64,000 bases of DNA from Clostridium sp. CAG:1000. GTDB lineage: Bacteria; Bacillota_I; Bacilli_A; RF39; UBA660. Below, one piece after another: positions 48,471-58,091 of the stretch (positions within the stretch are counted from its first letter, which is position 1; every line of letters starts with the position of its first letter). Below the pieces are notes generated by a model, which saw only the letters and a program-made list of their open reading frames with translations, searched no databases and had not been told where the DNA came from. Location: the NCBI GenBank assembly GCA_000436975.1, contig HG000345.1, positions 1-64,000 on the forward strand, written 5' to 3'. The position numbers and the translations under genes were made by a program.

Positions 48471-50816
48471 CTATTTCCATGTCCAGTTTCTAATCTCTGG
48501 CATATCTTCTCCATATTCACTTATATATTGTTTATGCTCTATAAGTTTATTTTTACACCACTCATTTAAAGCGCTTCTTTTATCACCTAATTGAGGCAAA
48601 TATTTAAGTGCATCCATTACTAAATGGAATCTATCTAGTTTATTTTGGACTTTCATATCAAAAGTGGTTGTAATAGTTCCCTCTTCTATATACCCATGAA
48701 CATGCATACTTTTATTTGATCTCTTATATGATAACTGGTGTATTAAGTGAGGGTAACCGTGGAATGCAAAAATAATTGGTTTCTTTTTAGTAAATAGATT
48801 ATCATACTCCTCATCATCTAAACCGTGTGGGTGATTATCAGGACTAACTAATTTCATTAAATCAACCACATTAATTACTCTAATTTTAAGTTTTGGAAAG
48901 TTTTCTCTAAGAATTTTAACTGCTGCTAAAGTTTCTATGGTAGGAGTTTCTCCAGCACATGCCATAACTAAATCAGGCTCTAATCCTTCATCATTACAAG
49001 CAAATTCTAATCTACCTAAACCTTTAGTACAATGTTTAATTGCCTCATTCATATTAAACCATTGAAGTCTTGGATGTTTAGATGCAACTATAACATTAAT
49101 ATAATTTTTAGTTTTAATACAATGATTAAAACAAGAAATCAATGTATTAGTATCAGGTGGCAAATATATTCTAATGGTATCTGCTTTCTTAGTCACAAGA
49201 TGATTTAAGAATCCTGGATCTTGATGTGTAAATCCATTATGGTCTTGTTGCCATACATATGATGTTAATATATAGTTTAATGATGATATTTCTTTTCTCC
49301 ATGGTAATTCTTTTGTCACTTTTAACCACTTAGCATGTTGAGACGCCATAGAGTCAATTATTCTTATAAATGCTTCATAGCTATGAATAAATCCATGTCT
49401 GCCAGTTAATAGATAACCTTCAAGCATACCTTCGCATAAATGTTCGGACAATACTGAATCAATTACCCTACCACTAGTACTTAAATATTCATCTGTATCA
49501 TATTTGATACCATTCCATTGTCTATTGGTTGCTTCAAATACATGATTAAGCCTGTTTGATAATGCTTCATCAGGTCCAAAAATCCTAAAGTTCTTTTTAT
49601 TTTCATTTAATTTGATTATATCTCTTATGAATATTCCAAGTTGCATCATATCTTGTGCTACAACGCTACCCGGTTCTTTTACATCTAAACCATAGTCTCT
49701 AAAGTCTGGTATTTGTAATTCTTCTAGAAGCAGTCCCCCATTAGTATGTGGATTCATACCCATTCTTAACTCTTTAGGAGGTATTAAAGCTTTTAATCCT
49801 TTTATTAATGTACCATTACTGTCGAATAACTCTTCAGGTTTATAACTTTTTAACCATGCTTCTAATATTGGTAGATTTTCTTCATGCTCCTTATTAACAA
49901 CAACAGGAACCTGATGAGATCTAAAACTACCTTCTATTAGCTTCTTTTCAACCATTTTAGGGCCAGTCCATCCCTTAGGGGTTTTTAATATTATCATTGG
50001 ATAAGTTGCTCGTTTATTTAATCTAGTTTTACTCTTTATTATTTTTATATCTGATATACATTTGTCCAAAGTTTTAGCCATCAATTCATGAATTTTATCA
50101 GTAGTTGATGCTTCAACAATATATGGGGCCCATCCACATCCTTCAAAATATTTAACTAGTTCATCTTCAGGTATTCTTGCCAATATAGTTGGATTAGCTA
50201 TTTTAAATCCATTAAGATGCAATATTGGTAAAACGATACCATCTGTTAATGGATTAATAATTTTATTTAACTGCCATGATGCTGCTAAAGGGCCTGTTTC
50301 AGCTTCACCATCTCCAACAACACAAGCAGCAATCATATCAGGATTATCAAGAACTGCTCCGAAAGCATGTGCAAGACTGTATCCAAGCTCTCCACCTTCA
50401 TTTATGCTTCCTGGTGTTTCTGGCGCTACATGTGAGGAAATACCGCCTGGGAAACTAAATTGTTTACATAATTTTTTAAGTCCATCCAAATCCTCTGTAA
50501 TATTAGGATAAATTTCACTATAACTTCCTTCTAAATATGTATTTGCAACCATAGCCTGTCCACCATGTCCTGGACCCGATACATAAATCATATCTAATTT
50601 GTATTTTTTAATTATTCTATTTAAATGTGCATAAATAAAGTTTTGACCAGGAGCTGTACCCCAGTGCCCTACTACATTTGGTTTAATATGCTCCATAGTG
50701 AGTTTTTCTCTCAACAATGGATTGTCTTTTAAATATAATTGTGCTACTGATAAATAATCAGTAGCTCTTACAAAAGCTTTTATATTCTCTAATTCTTTAT
50801 CACTTAATGCTTTCAT
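48471..50816 (-). CDS. xfp: Phosphoketolase (xylulose-5-P / fructose-6-P)
   Basis: The 781-residue thiamine-diphosphate enzyme has the family motifs GHWGTAPGQNF, YVSGPGHGGQA, FPGGISSHVAPETPGS and GDGEAETGPLA. It splits xylulose-5-P or fructose-6-P with phosphate to acetyl-P plus a sugar phosphate, so the organism can use a phosphoketolase pathway and make ATP from acetyl-P. Length is normal. AAGGAGG precedes the ATG. Confidence 0.96.
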   Translation of the reverse strand: MKALSDKELENIKAFVRATDYLSVAQLYLKDNPLLREKLTMEHIKPNVVGHWGTAPGQNFIYAHLNRIIKKYKLDMIYVSGPGHGGQAMVANTYLEGSYSEIYPNITEDLDGLKKLCKQFSFPGGISSHVAPETPGSINEGGELGYSLAHAFGAVLDNPDMIAACVVGDGEAETGPLAASWQLNKIINPLTDGIVLPILHLNGFKIANPTILARIPEDELVKYFEGCGWAPYIVEASTTDKIHELMAKTLDKCISDIKIIKSKTRLNKRATYPMIILKTPKGWTGPKMVEKKLIEGSFRSHQVPVVVNKEHEENLPILEAWLKSYKPEELFDSNGTLIKGLKALIPPKELRMGMNPHTNGGLLLEELQIPDFRDYGLDVKEPGSVVAQDMMQLGIFIRDIIKLNENKKNFRIFGPDEALSNRLNHVFEATNRQWNGIKYDTDEYLSTSGRVIDSVLSEHLCEGMLEGYLLTGRHGFIHSYEAFIRIIDSMASQHAKWLKVTKELPWRKEISSLNYILTSYVWQQDHNGFTHQDPGFLNHLVTKKADTIRIYLPPDTNTLISCFNHCIKTKNYINVIVASKHPRLQWFNMNEAIKHCTKGLGRLEFACNDEGLEPDLVMACAGETPTIETLAAVKILRENFPKLKIRVINVVDLMKLVSPDNHPHGLDDEEYDNLFTKKKPIIFAFHGYPHLIHQLSYKRSNKSMHVHGYIEEGTITTTFDMKVQNKLDRFHLVMDALKYLPQLGDKRSALNEWCKNKLIEHKQYISEYGEDMPEIRNWTWK

Positions 50817-50874
50817 TAGACCTCCTTATTATTCTAGTTATATTTTACAATATTTTGATATAAAAAAAAAGAGT

Positions 50875-51327
50875 TTATAATACTCTTTCACATAGATCTT
50901 CGTATTTACTACCATGAGGAGTAATAGTAATTTGTCTAGTATTCTCATCAATCATTCTAAATTTAATGTCTAATCTATTTTTAGGTAAAATACCTTCAAT
51001 TAAATCTGCCCATTCTATTATGCAAACTCCTCTTTTAGTAAAATATTCAGTAATACCTAAATCCTGTTTGATATCACTAAGTCTATAGACATCCATATGA
51101 AATAATTTCATTTCAGCATTATCATATTCTTTAATAATATTGAATGTCGGAGATGTGATATTATCTGTTATTCCTAATGAAGAGGCAAATGCTTTAGCAA
51201 AAACTGTCTTACCGCATCCTAGATCACCCACTAAGCAAATAACCATGTTAGGAAACTTTTCAGACTCAATATTTTGAGCTAATTCAATTGTTTCATCTTC
51301 AGAATATGATGTTATTTTATATTGCAT
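50875..51327 (-). CDS. tsaE: tRNA threonylcarbamoyladenosine biosynthesis ATPase
   Basis: From ATG 51327 (GGTGAT upstream) the product has 150 residues. Walker A GDLGCGKTVFAKAFA, switch SPTFNIIKEY and Walker B-like LFHMDVYRL, plus IIEWADLIE, are the TsaE signature. It partners TsaB and TsaD in making t6A at position 37 of ANN-decoding tRNAs. The partners are not adjacent here. Confidence 0.92.
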   Translation of the reverse strand: MQYKITSYSEDETIELAQNIESEKFPNMVICLVGDLGCGKTVFAKAFASSLGITDNITSPTFNIIKEYDNAEMKLFHMDVYRLSDIKQDLGITEYFTKRGVCIIEWADLIEGILPKNRLDIKFRMIDENTRQITITPHGSKYEDLCERVL

Positions 51328-51411
51328 TTTTATCACCATAACCATTGTATCATTAAAGGAAAAATATATACAAGTATTTTTGTATATTTTACATTTTTTT
51401 AATGAAACAGT

Positions 51412-51442
51412 CTATACATTAGTCAAAAGCCTTACATACAAT
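51412..51442 (+). promoter_or_regulatory. Sigma-E-like sporulation promoter for the cotJ genes
   Basis: CATACAAT (51435-51442) matches the -10 of mother-cell sigma E/K promoters, and TATACATT (51413-51420) stands 14 bp upstream in the -35 position. No sigma-A pair is visible. cotJ operons are sigma-E dependent in Bacillus subtilis, which agrees. Confidence 0.55.
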
Positions 51443-51463
51443 AGTCTAGGAGGAATGAAGAAA

Positions 51464-51949
51464 ATGTATTTTGATGAAAATAATAATTATTTTGATATTA
51501 TGTCTAATGAAGAAGAATTTGAATTTAACAAAAATTATACAAAAAACGAAATAAACGATGTAGATGTTAATATCGACAGCATTAATTTTAATAGAGGAGA
51601 TGATTTATATTCGCCTATAGAAGGATTTAATAAAGGTAATATGTTTAAAAAATTATACTCACAATATAAAAATCATGTGTATAAATTAAAGGTGAGCAGT
51701 AAAAGAGATGAATTACTATATCAAATTCAAATGTATATGTTCGCAATGAAAGATATTAATCTATATTTAGATTTACATCCAGAAGATGATAAAATGCTAA
51801 AGCTATTCTATGATTACAAATACAAATATAATGAATTAAAAAAGAAATATGAGTCTCTCTATAGTCCGTTATGTATAGAAAATGTAACGAGTACTAGTAA
51901 ATGGACTTGGATAAATAATCCTTGGCCATGGGACAAAGGAGGTAACTAA
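51464..51949 (+). CDS. cotJB: Spore coat protein, CotJA-CotJB fusion
   Basis: AGGAGG lies 10 nt before ATG 51464 and gives 161 residues. Residues about 46-62 (DDLYSPIEGFNKGNMFKKLY) resemble CotJA's DPEEAL-KRGTIFPEL element. Residues 75-161 are a full CotJB (DINLYLDLHPEDDKMLKLFYDY, ending WTWINNPWPWDKGG). The usual separate cotJA gene is absent, so the two appear fused. It precedes cotJC by 1 bp. Confidence 0.85.
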   Translation: MYFDENNNYFDIMSNEEEFEFNKNYTKNEINDVDVNIDSINFNRGDDLYSPIEGFNKGNMFKKLYSQYKNHVYKLKVSSKRDELLYQIQMYMFAMKDINLYLDLHPEDDKMLKLFYDYKYKYNELKKKYESLYSPLCIENVTSTSKWTWINNPWPWDKGGN

Positions 51950-51950
51950 T

Positions 51951-52511
51951 ATGTTTAAATATGAAAAAACACTGGAATATCCTGTTAATGTAAAGAAAAA
52001 AGATTTAAGAATGGCAAAACTTCTTGTAGATCAACTTGGTGGTCCATCAGGAGAATTAGGTGCATGTCTAAGATACTTACTTCAAAGATTCACTATGCCA
52101 GATGATAAAGGAAAAGCATTATTATCAGACATTGGATGCGAAGAAATAGGACATTGTGAAATGATTTGTACCATGATAAATCAACTAATAAAAGACGCTA
52201 GCATTAATGAACTAAAATTAGCCGGATTAGACAGTTGGTATACACAACACAATAAAGGTGTTTATCCAAGCGATTCAAATGGAGTACCTTTTACAGCAGC
52301 TTATATCGCATCAACTGGAAATCCAATCGTTGATTTAACTGAAGATCTTGCTGCCGAAGAAAAAGCAAGAGTAACATACGAAAACTTAATGGATTTAACA
52401 ACCGATGAAAGTATTTTAGGTCCACTTAGTTTCTTAAGACAACGTGAAGTAGTACACTATGCTAGGTTTAATGAGCTTCTCAATTATTACAAGAAAAAAG
52501 GATATAAATAA
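51951..52511 (+). CDS. cotJC: Spore coat manganese catalase-like protein
   Basis: The 186-residue protein belongs to the manganese-catalase family: GGPSGELGACLRYLLQRF with Glu ligand, DIGCEEIGHCEM (Glu and His ligands), EDLAAEEKARVTYENL and REVVHYARF. It lies in the spore coat with CotJA/B and may detoxify peroxide. GGAGGTAAC precedes the ATG. It proves a spore-forming host lineage. Confidence 0.95.
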   Translation: MFKYEKTLEYPVNVKKKDLRMAKLLVDQLGGPSGELGACLRYLLQRFTMPDDKGKALLSDIGCEEIGHCEMICTMINQLIKDASINELKLAGLDSWYTQHNKGVYPSDSNGVPFTAAYIASTGNPIVDLTEDLAAEEKARVTYENLMDLTTDESILGPLSFLRQREVVHYARFNELLNYYKKKGYK

Positions 52512-52528
52512 TATCTTTTTTTATATCC
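52500..52528. terminator. Bidirectional terminator
   Basis: GGATATAAA (52500-52508) pairs with TTTATATCC (52520-52528) between converging genes; T-rich runs flank both sides. Confidence 0.6.
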
Positions 52529-53234
52529 TAATATCTTTTTTATTAAACATCTTATTTCCTAAGATATAATACAATATAGAATAGATAATATCTATTATAA
52601 TACCATTTCTAAGACTTAGGTTACAACCTAAATCTTGATTTATACTGTAAAACATCATTTTATCATCAAATAAGTTTAATTCTAAATATGGGAAAGGAGT
52701 ATATTCTATTAAAACAAAGCCATAACCTAATAAAATTTGAGAAACTATAAATGAAAAGATTGTTATAAACATATTTATTCCAACTACAAGAGCAGTATTT
52801 TTAAATAAAGTTGAAAAAAATATAATGTGAGTACCAATAAATATTAATGATGAACTATATAAAATAAATTTATACATGTATGAGGTATCAAACTTCTTAA
52901 TAAAAATTAAATTAACAAGGATAAGGAACACCACAAGAATAAGCATATACAAAAATATAGAAATTATTTTGGAGAAATATATTTTCCATCTTTTTACAGG
53001 TTTAGTCAAATAGTAACGGAAATTACCATTAGTGTATTCTGTGGAAATAATACCACTAAATAATATAGAAGAACTCACACCCACAAATGGTATCAAATTG
53101 AATGATTTATTTAAGGCAACATCTAAACTATTATATTTGTAAAGTAAACATACTATTATAAAGAAAGTAATAAACATAATTATAATTTTATAAAAACCAA
53201 TTTTAATATATTCATTTTTAACAAGCCTAATCAT
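52521..53234 (-). CDS. ABC-2 family permease
   Basis: The 237-residue protein has six predicted membrane helices and the segment SSILFSGIISTEYTNGNFRYYLTKPVKRWKIYFSKI, typical of ABC-2 permeases of the bacitracin/lantibiotic-immunity kind. It overlaps the ATPase gene by 8 nt. It probably exports or protects against an antimicrobial peptide. Confidence 0.85.
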   Translation of the reverse strand: MIRLVKNEYIKIGFYKIIIMFITFFIIVCLLYKYNSLDVALNKSFNLIPFVGVSSSILFSGIISTEYTNGNFRYYLTKPVKRWKIYFSKIISIFLYMLILVVFLILVNLIFIKKFDTSYMYKFILYSSSLIFIGTHIIFFSTLFKNTALVVGINMFITIFSFIVSQILLGYGFVLIEYTPFPYLELNLFDDKMMFYSINQDLGCNLSLRNGIIIDIIYSILYYILGNKMFNKKDIRI

Positions 53235-54096
53235 TATTCACCATCGAGAAAAAATCGTTTTTAAGACTATCATTTTCATATATCCTATATACTTTTATAT
53301 TATTAAATACAAGTTTTTCAGTTAGCTTACTTATAGTTTCATCTGTTTCATATACTTCTAGATTATCATTTATACAATAATTATAAAGCAATAATTTAGC
53401 CTTAGAAAAATCATTAACTTCAAATGTAACATTCTTTTTATTTGAGGACTTATCAAGTGTTTTAATGGAAACTATTTTCCCACTATTTATGAAAATGACT
53501 CTATCACATAACTGTTCTATTTCACTTAATAGATGTGATGATATTAATATTGTTGTACCTTTCATTTCTTTTAACAAATTCATAACATTTTTAACACCGA
53601 TAGGATCAAGACCATTAGTAGGCTCATCTAAAATTAATATTTTAGGTTTATTTATCAATGACGCTGCAATACCAAGACGCTCCTTCATACCGAGTGAATA
53701 AGTCTTGAATTTTTTACCCAAATGCTTTTCCATTTCTACTATTTCAACTATTTCCTTGATTCTTTTTTCATCTACGTCTTTAAACATTGATTTAAATAAT
53801 TCTAAATTATCAAAACCGGATAAATTCTTATATAGATCAGGGCTTTCTATTAAAGTACCAACCAAGGACATAGCTTTTTCGTAATTATGTTTTAAATCAA
53901 TTGAATAGTATTCAACCAACCCTTCATCATTCGGATATAAACCACTCATTATCTTTAACAATGTGCTTTTACCTGCCCCGTTAGGACCTACTAAACCAAC
54001 AATTTCCCCTTCATAAATATCAAAATTAATATTATCAAGAATTTTTCTACCATTAATTTCCTTACTTACATTTCTTACTTTTATAGCTTTTTTCAT
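53227..54096 (-). CDS. ABC transporter ATPase (BcrA/lantibiotic-immunity type)
   Basis: From ATG 54096 (AAAGGAG upstream) the product has 289 residues. Walker A GPNGAGKST, signature YSLGMKERLG, Walker B ILILDEPTNGLDP and switch His SSHLLSE are present. The C-terminal region of about 85 residues is the regulatory tail found in BcrA-like ATPases. It pairs with the permease encoded next. Confidence 0.92.
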   Translation of the reverse strand: MKKAIKVRNVSKEINGRKILDNINFDIYEGEIVGLVGPNGAGKSTLLKIMSGLYPNDEGLVEYYSIDLKHNYEKAMSLVGTLIESPDLYKNLSGFDNLELFKSMFKDVDEKRIKEIVEIVEMEKHLGKKFKTYSLGMKERLGIAASLINKPKILILDEPTNGLDPIGVKNVMNLLKEMKGTTILISSHLLSEIEQLCDRVIFINSGKIVSIKTLDKSSNKKNVTFEVNDFSKAKLLLYNYCINDNLEVYETDETISKLTEKLVFNNIKVYRIYENDSLKNDFFSMVNND

Positions 54097-54268
54097 AAAT
54101 ACTCCTTTCACGATGAAAGTATATAATTTTACATTACTTAATGCAAATCAATGAAAATAAGTTTTAAGTAACAAAGTATAATAAAAAAATGAAAATATTT
54201 TGTCAAAAAATTATTTTCACTTTAATTAACATTATTCAAAAATTTAAAATATAAGTTTTTAAATTTTT

Positions 54269-55237
54269 TTACATATCGCTTAAATCAACATTCTCTTCTA
54301 TAATAATATCTTTAAAAATTTCTTTAAATCTAGCTATTTCTTTAACTTTAGCATCTTCATAAACAGATTTTGTTCTGCATATTGCTTTATAGAAATGCTT
54401 TAACTTTACTTCTTTGCTATTTTCATATAAAGCCATTGAAAAAGCACTCATCACTACAGTTAAAGCTATATCTGGATATCTATTACCAATTTCATATATT
54501 CTTTTATATTCATCAGTTAATTCAACGATAAATCTAAATATTTTTTCTTTTACAAAATCAGTATAATTTAGTTTAACGCCTGTTCTTTTTTCATATTTTG
54601 GATATGTTCCCATTAATATTTGAACGCATTGATCCTCTGTTGGTTCTAAAACATCTACTCTTAAGAATCTTCTTAAAAACGCCCTATCTCTTAATATATA
54701 TGCCTCATATTCTTCATCAGTTGTTGCACCAATCATTTTGATATCACCACGATCAAGGCCAGGTTTTAACATATTAGCAAAGTCAATACTCATATTGGCA
54801 GTATTTCTATTTACTAATAAATGAACTTCATCTATAAATAATAATATATTCTTTTTTGTTTTTAATTCATCTATTAGTAATTGTAATCTATTCTCATTTT
54901 GCCCATCGCTAACAGCTTCACCAAGCAAACTAGAAATATTAATTTTAATTAATTCATATGGTTTTAATGCATCTGGAACATTGCCAGTTTTCATCCTATA
55001 ACCTATTCCTTCAACTATGGCAGTTTTACCTATACCAGCTTTTCCAACTAAAAGTGCACTCTTTTCTGGAGTTAATAAAATCATAATAGTTTGTTCTATT
55101 TCACTATCTCTACCAATAGCTGGATTAGTAATATATTCTTTTTTACTTAAGTTTTCGCCATAAGTATCTAAAATACTAAGTTTTTTAGATGTCTCTTCTT
55201 TTGCATTACCATCTTCATTTATTTCAATAATTTCCAT
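54269..55237 (-). CDS. Stand-alone Clp-type AAA+ ATPase (single D1-like domain)
   Basis: From ATG 55237 (GGTGAT upstream) the product has 322 residues. It resembles the first AAA domain of ClpC/ClpB: NPAIGRDSEIEQTI, Walker A VGKAGIGKT, Walker B NILLFIDEVHLL, GATTDEEYEAYI and the arginine-rich RDRAFLRRF. There is no second AAA domain, N-domain or ClpP loop. It is about a third of a normal ClpC. It could be a specialised unfoldase partner; no partner is adjacent. Confidence 0.8.
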   Translation of the reverse strand: MEIIEINEDGNAKEETSKKLSILDTYGENLSKKEYITNPAIGRDSEIEQTIMILLTPEKSALLVGKAGIGKTAIVEGIGYRMKTGNVPDALKPYELIKINISSLLGEAVSDGQNENRLQLLIDELKTKKNILLFIDEVHLLVNRNTANMSIDFANMLKPGLDRGDIKMIGATTDEEYEAYILRDRAFLRRFLRVDVLEPTEDQCVQILMGTYPKYEKRTGVKLNYTDFVKEKIFRFIVELTDEYKRIYEIGNRYPDIALTVVMSAFSMALYENSKEVKLKHFYKAICRTKSVYEDAKVKEIARFKEIFKDIIIEENVDLSDM

Positions 55238-55338
55238 ATCATCACCTATTTTCAATATAATTTTATCAATTTTTATATTAAAAGTCTACATTTTTATTGA
55301 CAAATGGCAATACCGAAGTTATAATTATTTATGCAAGT

Positions 55339-55414
55339 GCCTGATTAGCTCAGTCGGTAGAGCGCACGGCTGTTAACCGTTAGGTCGCAGGTTCGAGTCC
55401 TGCATCAGGCGCCA
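55339..55414 (+). tRNA. tRNA-Asn (GTT)
   Basis: The 76-nt sequence folds into a standard cloverleaf: acceptor GCCTGAT with ATCAGGC, D arm with AGTCGGTA, anticodon loop CTGTTAA (anticodon GTT), T arm GCAGG TTCGAGT CCTGC, discriminator G and encoded CCA. It has its own terminator downstream. Confidence 0.98.
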
Positions 55415-55425
55415 GTTAGAAAATA

Positions 55426-55450
55426 AACTCAAGTTCTCTTGAGTTTTTTT
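55426..55450 (+). terminator. Terminator after tRNA-Asn
   Basis: AACTCAAG (55426-55433) pairs with CTTGAGTT (55438-55445), followed by TTTTT. Confidence 0.85.
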
Positions 55451-55451
55451 A

Positions 55452-57425
55452 TTATATAATTATATTTAATAATAATAGAAACACTATTCCGGTTAACAGT
55501 GGTATTATAAATGAATAAATCATCCATTTAGTACCAACTTCGCTTTTAATAGTTGCTAGTGTGGTTGCACATGGAAAATGCATAATAGAAAATAATATTG
55601 TACACATAGCTGTAACAATAGTCCATCCATTATCAATTAAAATATTCTTTATTGTTAAATAATTACTAATTAAAGATACGGATGTTTCATTTAGATAACC
55701 CATAATCATTAAAGGCATAACTATCTCATTTGCCGGAAAGCCCAAAATAAATGATGTAAGAATAGTTCCATCAAGACCAAGTAGTTTAGCAAAAGAATCT
55801 AAAAAGCAAGATATATAAACTAACAATGATACATTATTTATATTTACCTTAGTTAGTATATAAATTATTAACCCTGCAGGCAAAGATATTAATACTGCTT
55901 TTTTTAAAATACTTAAAGACTTGTAAACAAAACTAGTTTTAATAACACTTCTTATTTTTACTTTTTTGTAATCAGGAAGTTCTAAGACAAAAAATCCAGA
56001 ATATCCTTTTAATATTGTTTTAGATAATATAAACGATGTTAAAAAAGACATAAATATTGCAAAAATAACAAACATAGTCAAATATAAAGCAATCATTATC
56101 TTATTATTACTATTAACAAAAAACATACTTATAATGGCTATAATCATAGGAAATCTTCCATTACATGGTATAAATGAATTAGTAAGTATTGCTAATAATT
56201 TATCTCTTTTACTATCAATTATCCTACTTCCAACTACTGCACATGCATTACATCCAAAACCTGAACATATAGTTAACGACTGTTTTCCATGACAGTTTGC
56301 TTTAGAACATATTTTATCAAAATTAAATGCTATCCTTGGCAAAAGCCCACTTTCTTCCGCATAGGTAAATAAAAAGAAAAATATAACAAGAGGTGGAAAC
56401 ATAACAGATATTATAAAAGAAACAACTCTATATACTCCAAAAATAATTGGTTCATATACTAATTTTGGTATATTTAATAGATTTGATAATTTAAACAGAA
56501 ATTTTTCAATACATATAAATAAATTACTTAATAGTTCACTTGGATAATTAGCTAAAACAATAGTTGTTAAAAATATCATAAATAGCATTAGAAGCATTAA
56601 AGGAACTGCATATATTTTACTTGTTAATATTTTATCTAATTTATTAATTCCTTTCTTGTTACTTTTTTTAACACTTCTATCGCAAATCTCTTTACTGAAA
56701 TTGTTAATAATGATTGATATATTGTCAGCTATTTCCTCACTATTTATTGACATTATATATTTTTTAATATTTTCATTTATTATATTATCACCATTTATTT
56801 TTTGAATTGCCTCAATTATATTTAAATCTCTTTCTAAAATTTTAATAGCAATAAATCTATTTTTATATGGTTCATCCAAATAATTAATTATATTTGATAT
56901 ATGCTTTTCAATTTCATCGTTATAAATTATATTATAGTTTAAGTAAGAATGTTTATCCAACGATAGCAATAGCGTGTCAATTCCAATATTACTTTTAGTA
57001 GAGCACTCTATTACTTCTATTCCTAATATTTTTTTTAATAAATCTACGTCAATATTTATTTGTTTGCTTTTTAATTCATCAACCATATTTAAACACAATA
57101 TAATATTTTTATTTATTTCAGATATTTGTAATAATAAATTTAAATTCTTTTCTAAATTGGAAGCATCACATACATATATTATTTTTTCATATTCTGTAAA
57201 ATACATAGTATTTCTAGCAACTATTTCTTCATCACTTAAACTAGATAATGAATAAATACCTGGTAAATCTATTAATTTATAATCAGTATTTTTTATTGCC
57301 TTACTCGTTATTTCCACTGTTTTACCAGTCCAATTGCCCGTATGCTCATGTGATTTAGTTAATATATTATACAAAGATGATTTACCTACATTTGGGTTAC
57401 CACATAATAAAATGTTTTTACTCAT
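55452..57425 (-). CDS. feoB: Ferrous iron transporter B
   Basis: From ATG 57425 (GAGGTG upstream) the product has 657 residues. The N-terminal GTPase domain has G1 GNPNVGKSS, G3 DLPGIYSLS and G4 NMVDE. A membrane part with Gate motifs (SGFGCNACAVVGSRIID; LGFPANEIVMP) follows. It imports Fe(II). The start overlaps feoA by 8 nt, so the two are coupled. Confidence 0.95.
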   Translation of the reverse strand: MSKNILLCGNPNVGKSSLYNILTKSHEHTGNWTGKTVEITSKAIKNTDYKLIDLPGIYSLSSLSDEEIVARNTMYFTEYEKIIYVCDASNLEKNLNLLLQISEINKNIILCLNMVDELKSKQINIDVDLLKKILGIEVIECSTKSNIGIDTLLLSLDKHSYLNYNIIYNDEIEKHISNIINYLDEPYKNRFIAIKILERDLNIIEAIQKINGDNIINENIKKYIMSINSEEIADNISIIINNFSKEICDRSVKKSNKKGINKLDKILTSKIYAVPLMLLMLFMIFLTTIVLANYPSELLSNLFICIEKFLFKLSNLLNIPKLVYEPIIFGVYRVVSFIISVMFPPLVIFFFLFTYAEESGLLPRIAFNFDKICSKANCHGKQSLTICSGFGCNACAVVGSRIIDSKRDKLLAILTNSFIPCNGRFPMIIAIISMFFVNSNNKIMIALYLTMFVIFAIFMSFLTSFILSKTILKGYSGFFVLELPDYKKVKIRSVIKTSFVYKSLSILKKAVLISLPAGLIIYILTKVNINNVSLLVYISCFLDSFAKLLGLDGTILTSFILGFPANEIVMPLMIMGYLNETSVSLISNYLTIKNILIDNGWTIVTAMCTILFSIMHFPCATTLATIKSEVGTKWMIYSFIIPLLTGIVFLLLLNIII

Positions 57426-57642
57426 ATGACACCTCAATTTTATAGGCATCCTCTTTTCTTAATGCAATAAATGTATCTTTTACTTTATAGCAAGAAGGGC
57501 TACCAAAAACAGAGTCATACATTTTTTCTATTAACTGTCCCGGTATAAAACCCAAATCATATAGCCTTCTCTTTTTTATTCCATGAAAACCTATATATTT
57601 AATTATAGCTTTTTTATTTATATCTAGATTACCTAAGTTCAT
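57418..57642 (-). CDS. feoA: Ferrous iron transport protein A
   Basis: The 74-residue SH3-like protein (KRRLYDLGFIPGQLIEKMYDSVFGSPSCYKV, IALRKEDAYKIEV) is a typical FeoA, which associates with FeoB at the membrane. AGGTGG precedes the ATG. No clear Fur box was identified in the short divergent promoter region. Confidence 0.92.
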   Translation of the reverse strand: MNLGNLDINKKAIIKYIGFHGIKKRRLYDLGFIPGQLIEKMYDSVFGSPSCYKVKDTFIALRKEDAYKIEVSYE

Positions 57643-57710
57643 AATAGTTCACCCACCTATGATAATATATGATTTCTTTCTTTTTTTGATATAAAAACAT
57701 ATTATTAACT

Positions 57711-58091
57711 ATGAAAGAAAGTTTTCATGACATATTTAATACTAATCCAAGATATTCAACAACAGTTGGATTTATTTTGGGTTTATTACTTGTTGATGAC
57801 TTAACTGCTCCAGAACAAAATTTGTTAGGGAACTGGATAATTTTAATAGGACAAACCATTTTAACAAATGCCTCTTCTCAAAATATTATAGAATCAAGAA
57901 TAAGTGGCAATATAATAAATATAAATTCAAAAGAAATAAAATGTATATATAATCCTCCTATCTATAATATTAAAAAAATAAGAAAAATTATTAAAGATTT
58001 ATACCCTAATAGTCAAGCAGAATTAGATGTTTTAAAAAAAAGCATTTGTGCTTTACAAGAAGAAATAAACAAATTAAAAAAGAATAGCTAA
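57711..58091 (+). CDS. Hypothetical protein (126 aa)
   Basis: The product has a hydrophobic stretch near residues 18-32 (TVGFILGLLLVDDL) and ends in a short coiled coil (AELDVLKKSICALQEEINKLKK). It is divergent from feoA. Spore-forming gut Firmicutes often carry similar small genes, but no family was recognised. Confidence 0.6.
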   Translation: MKESFHDIFNTNPRYSTTVGFILGLLLVDDLTAPEQNLLGNWIILIGQTILTNASSQNIIESRISGNIININSKEIKCIYNPPIYNIKKIRKIIKDLYPNSQAELDVLKKSICALQEEINKLKKNS

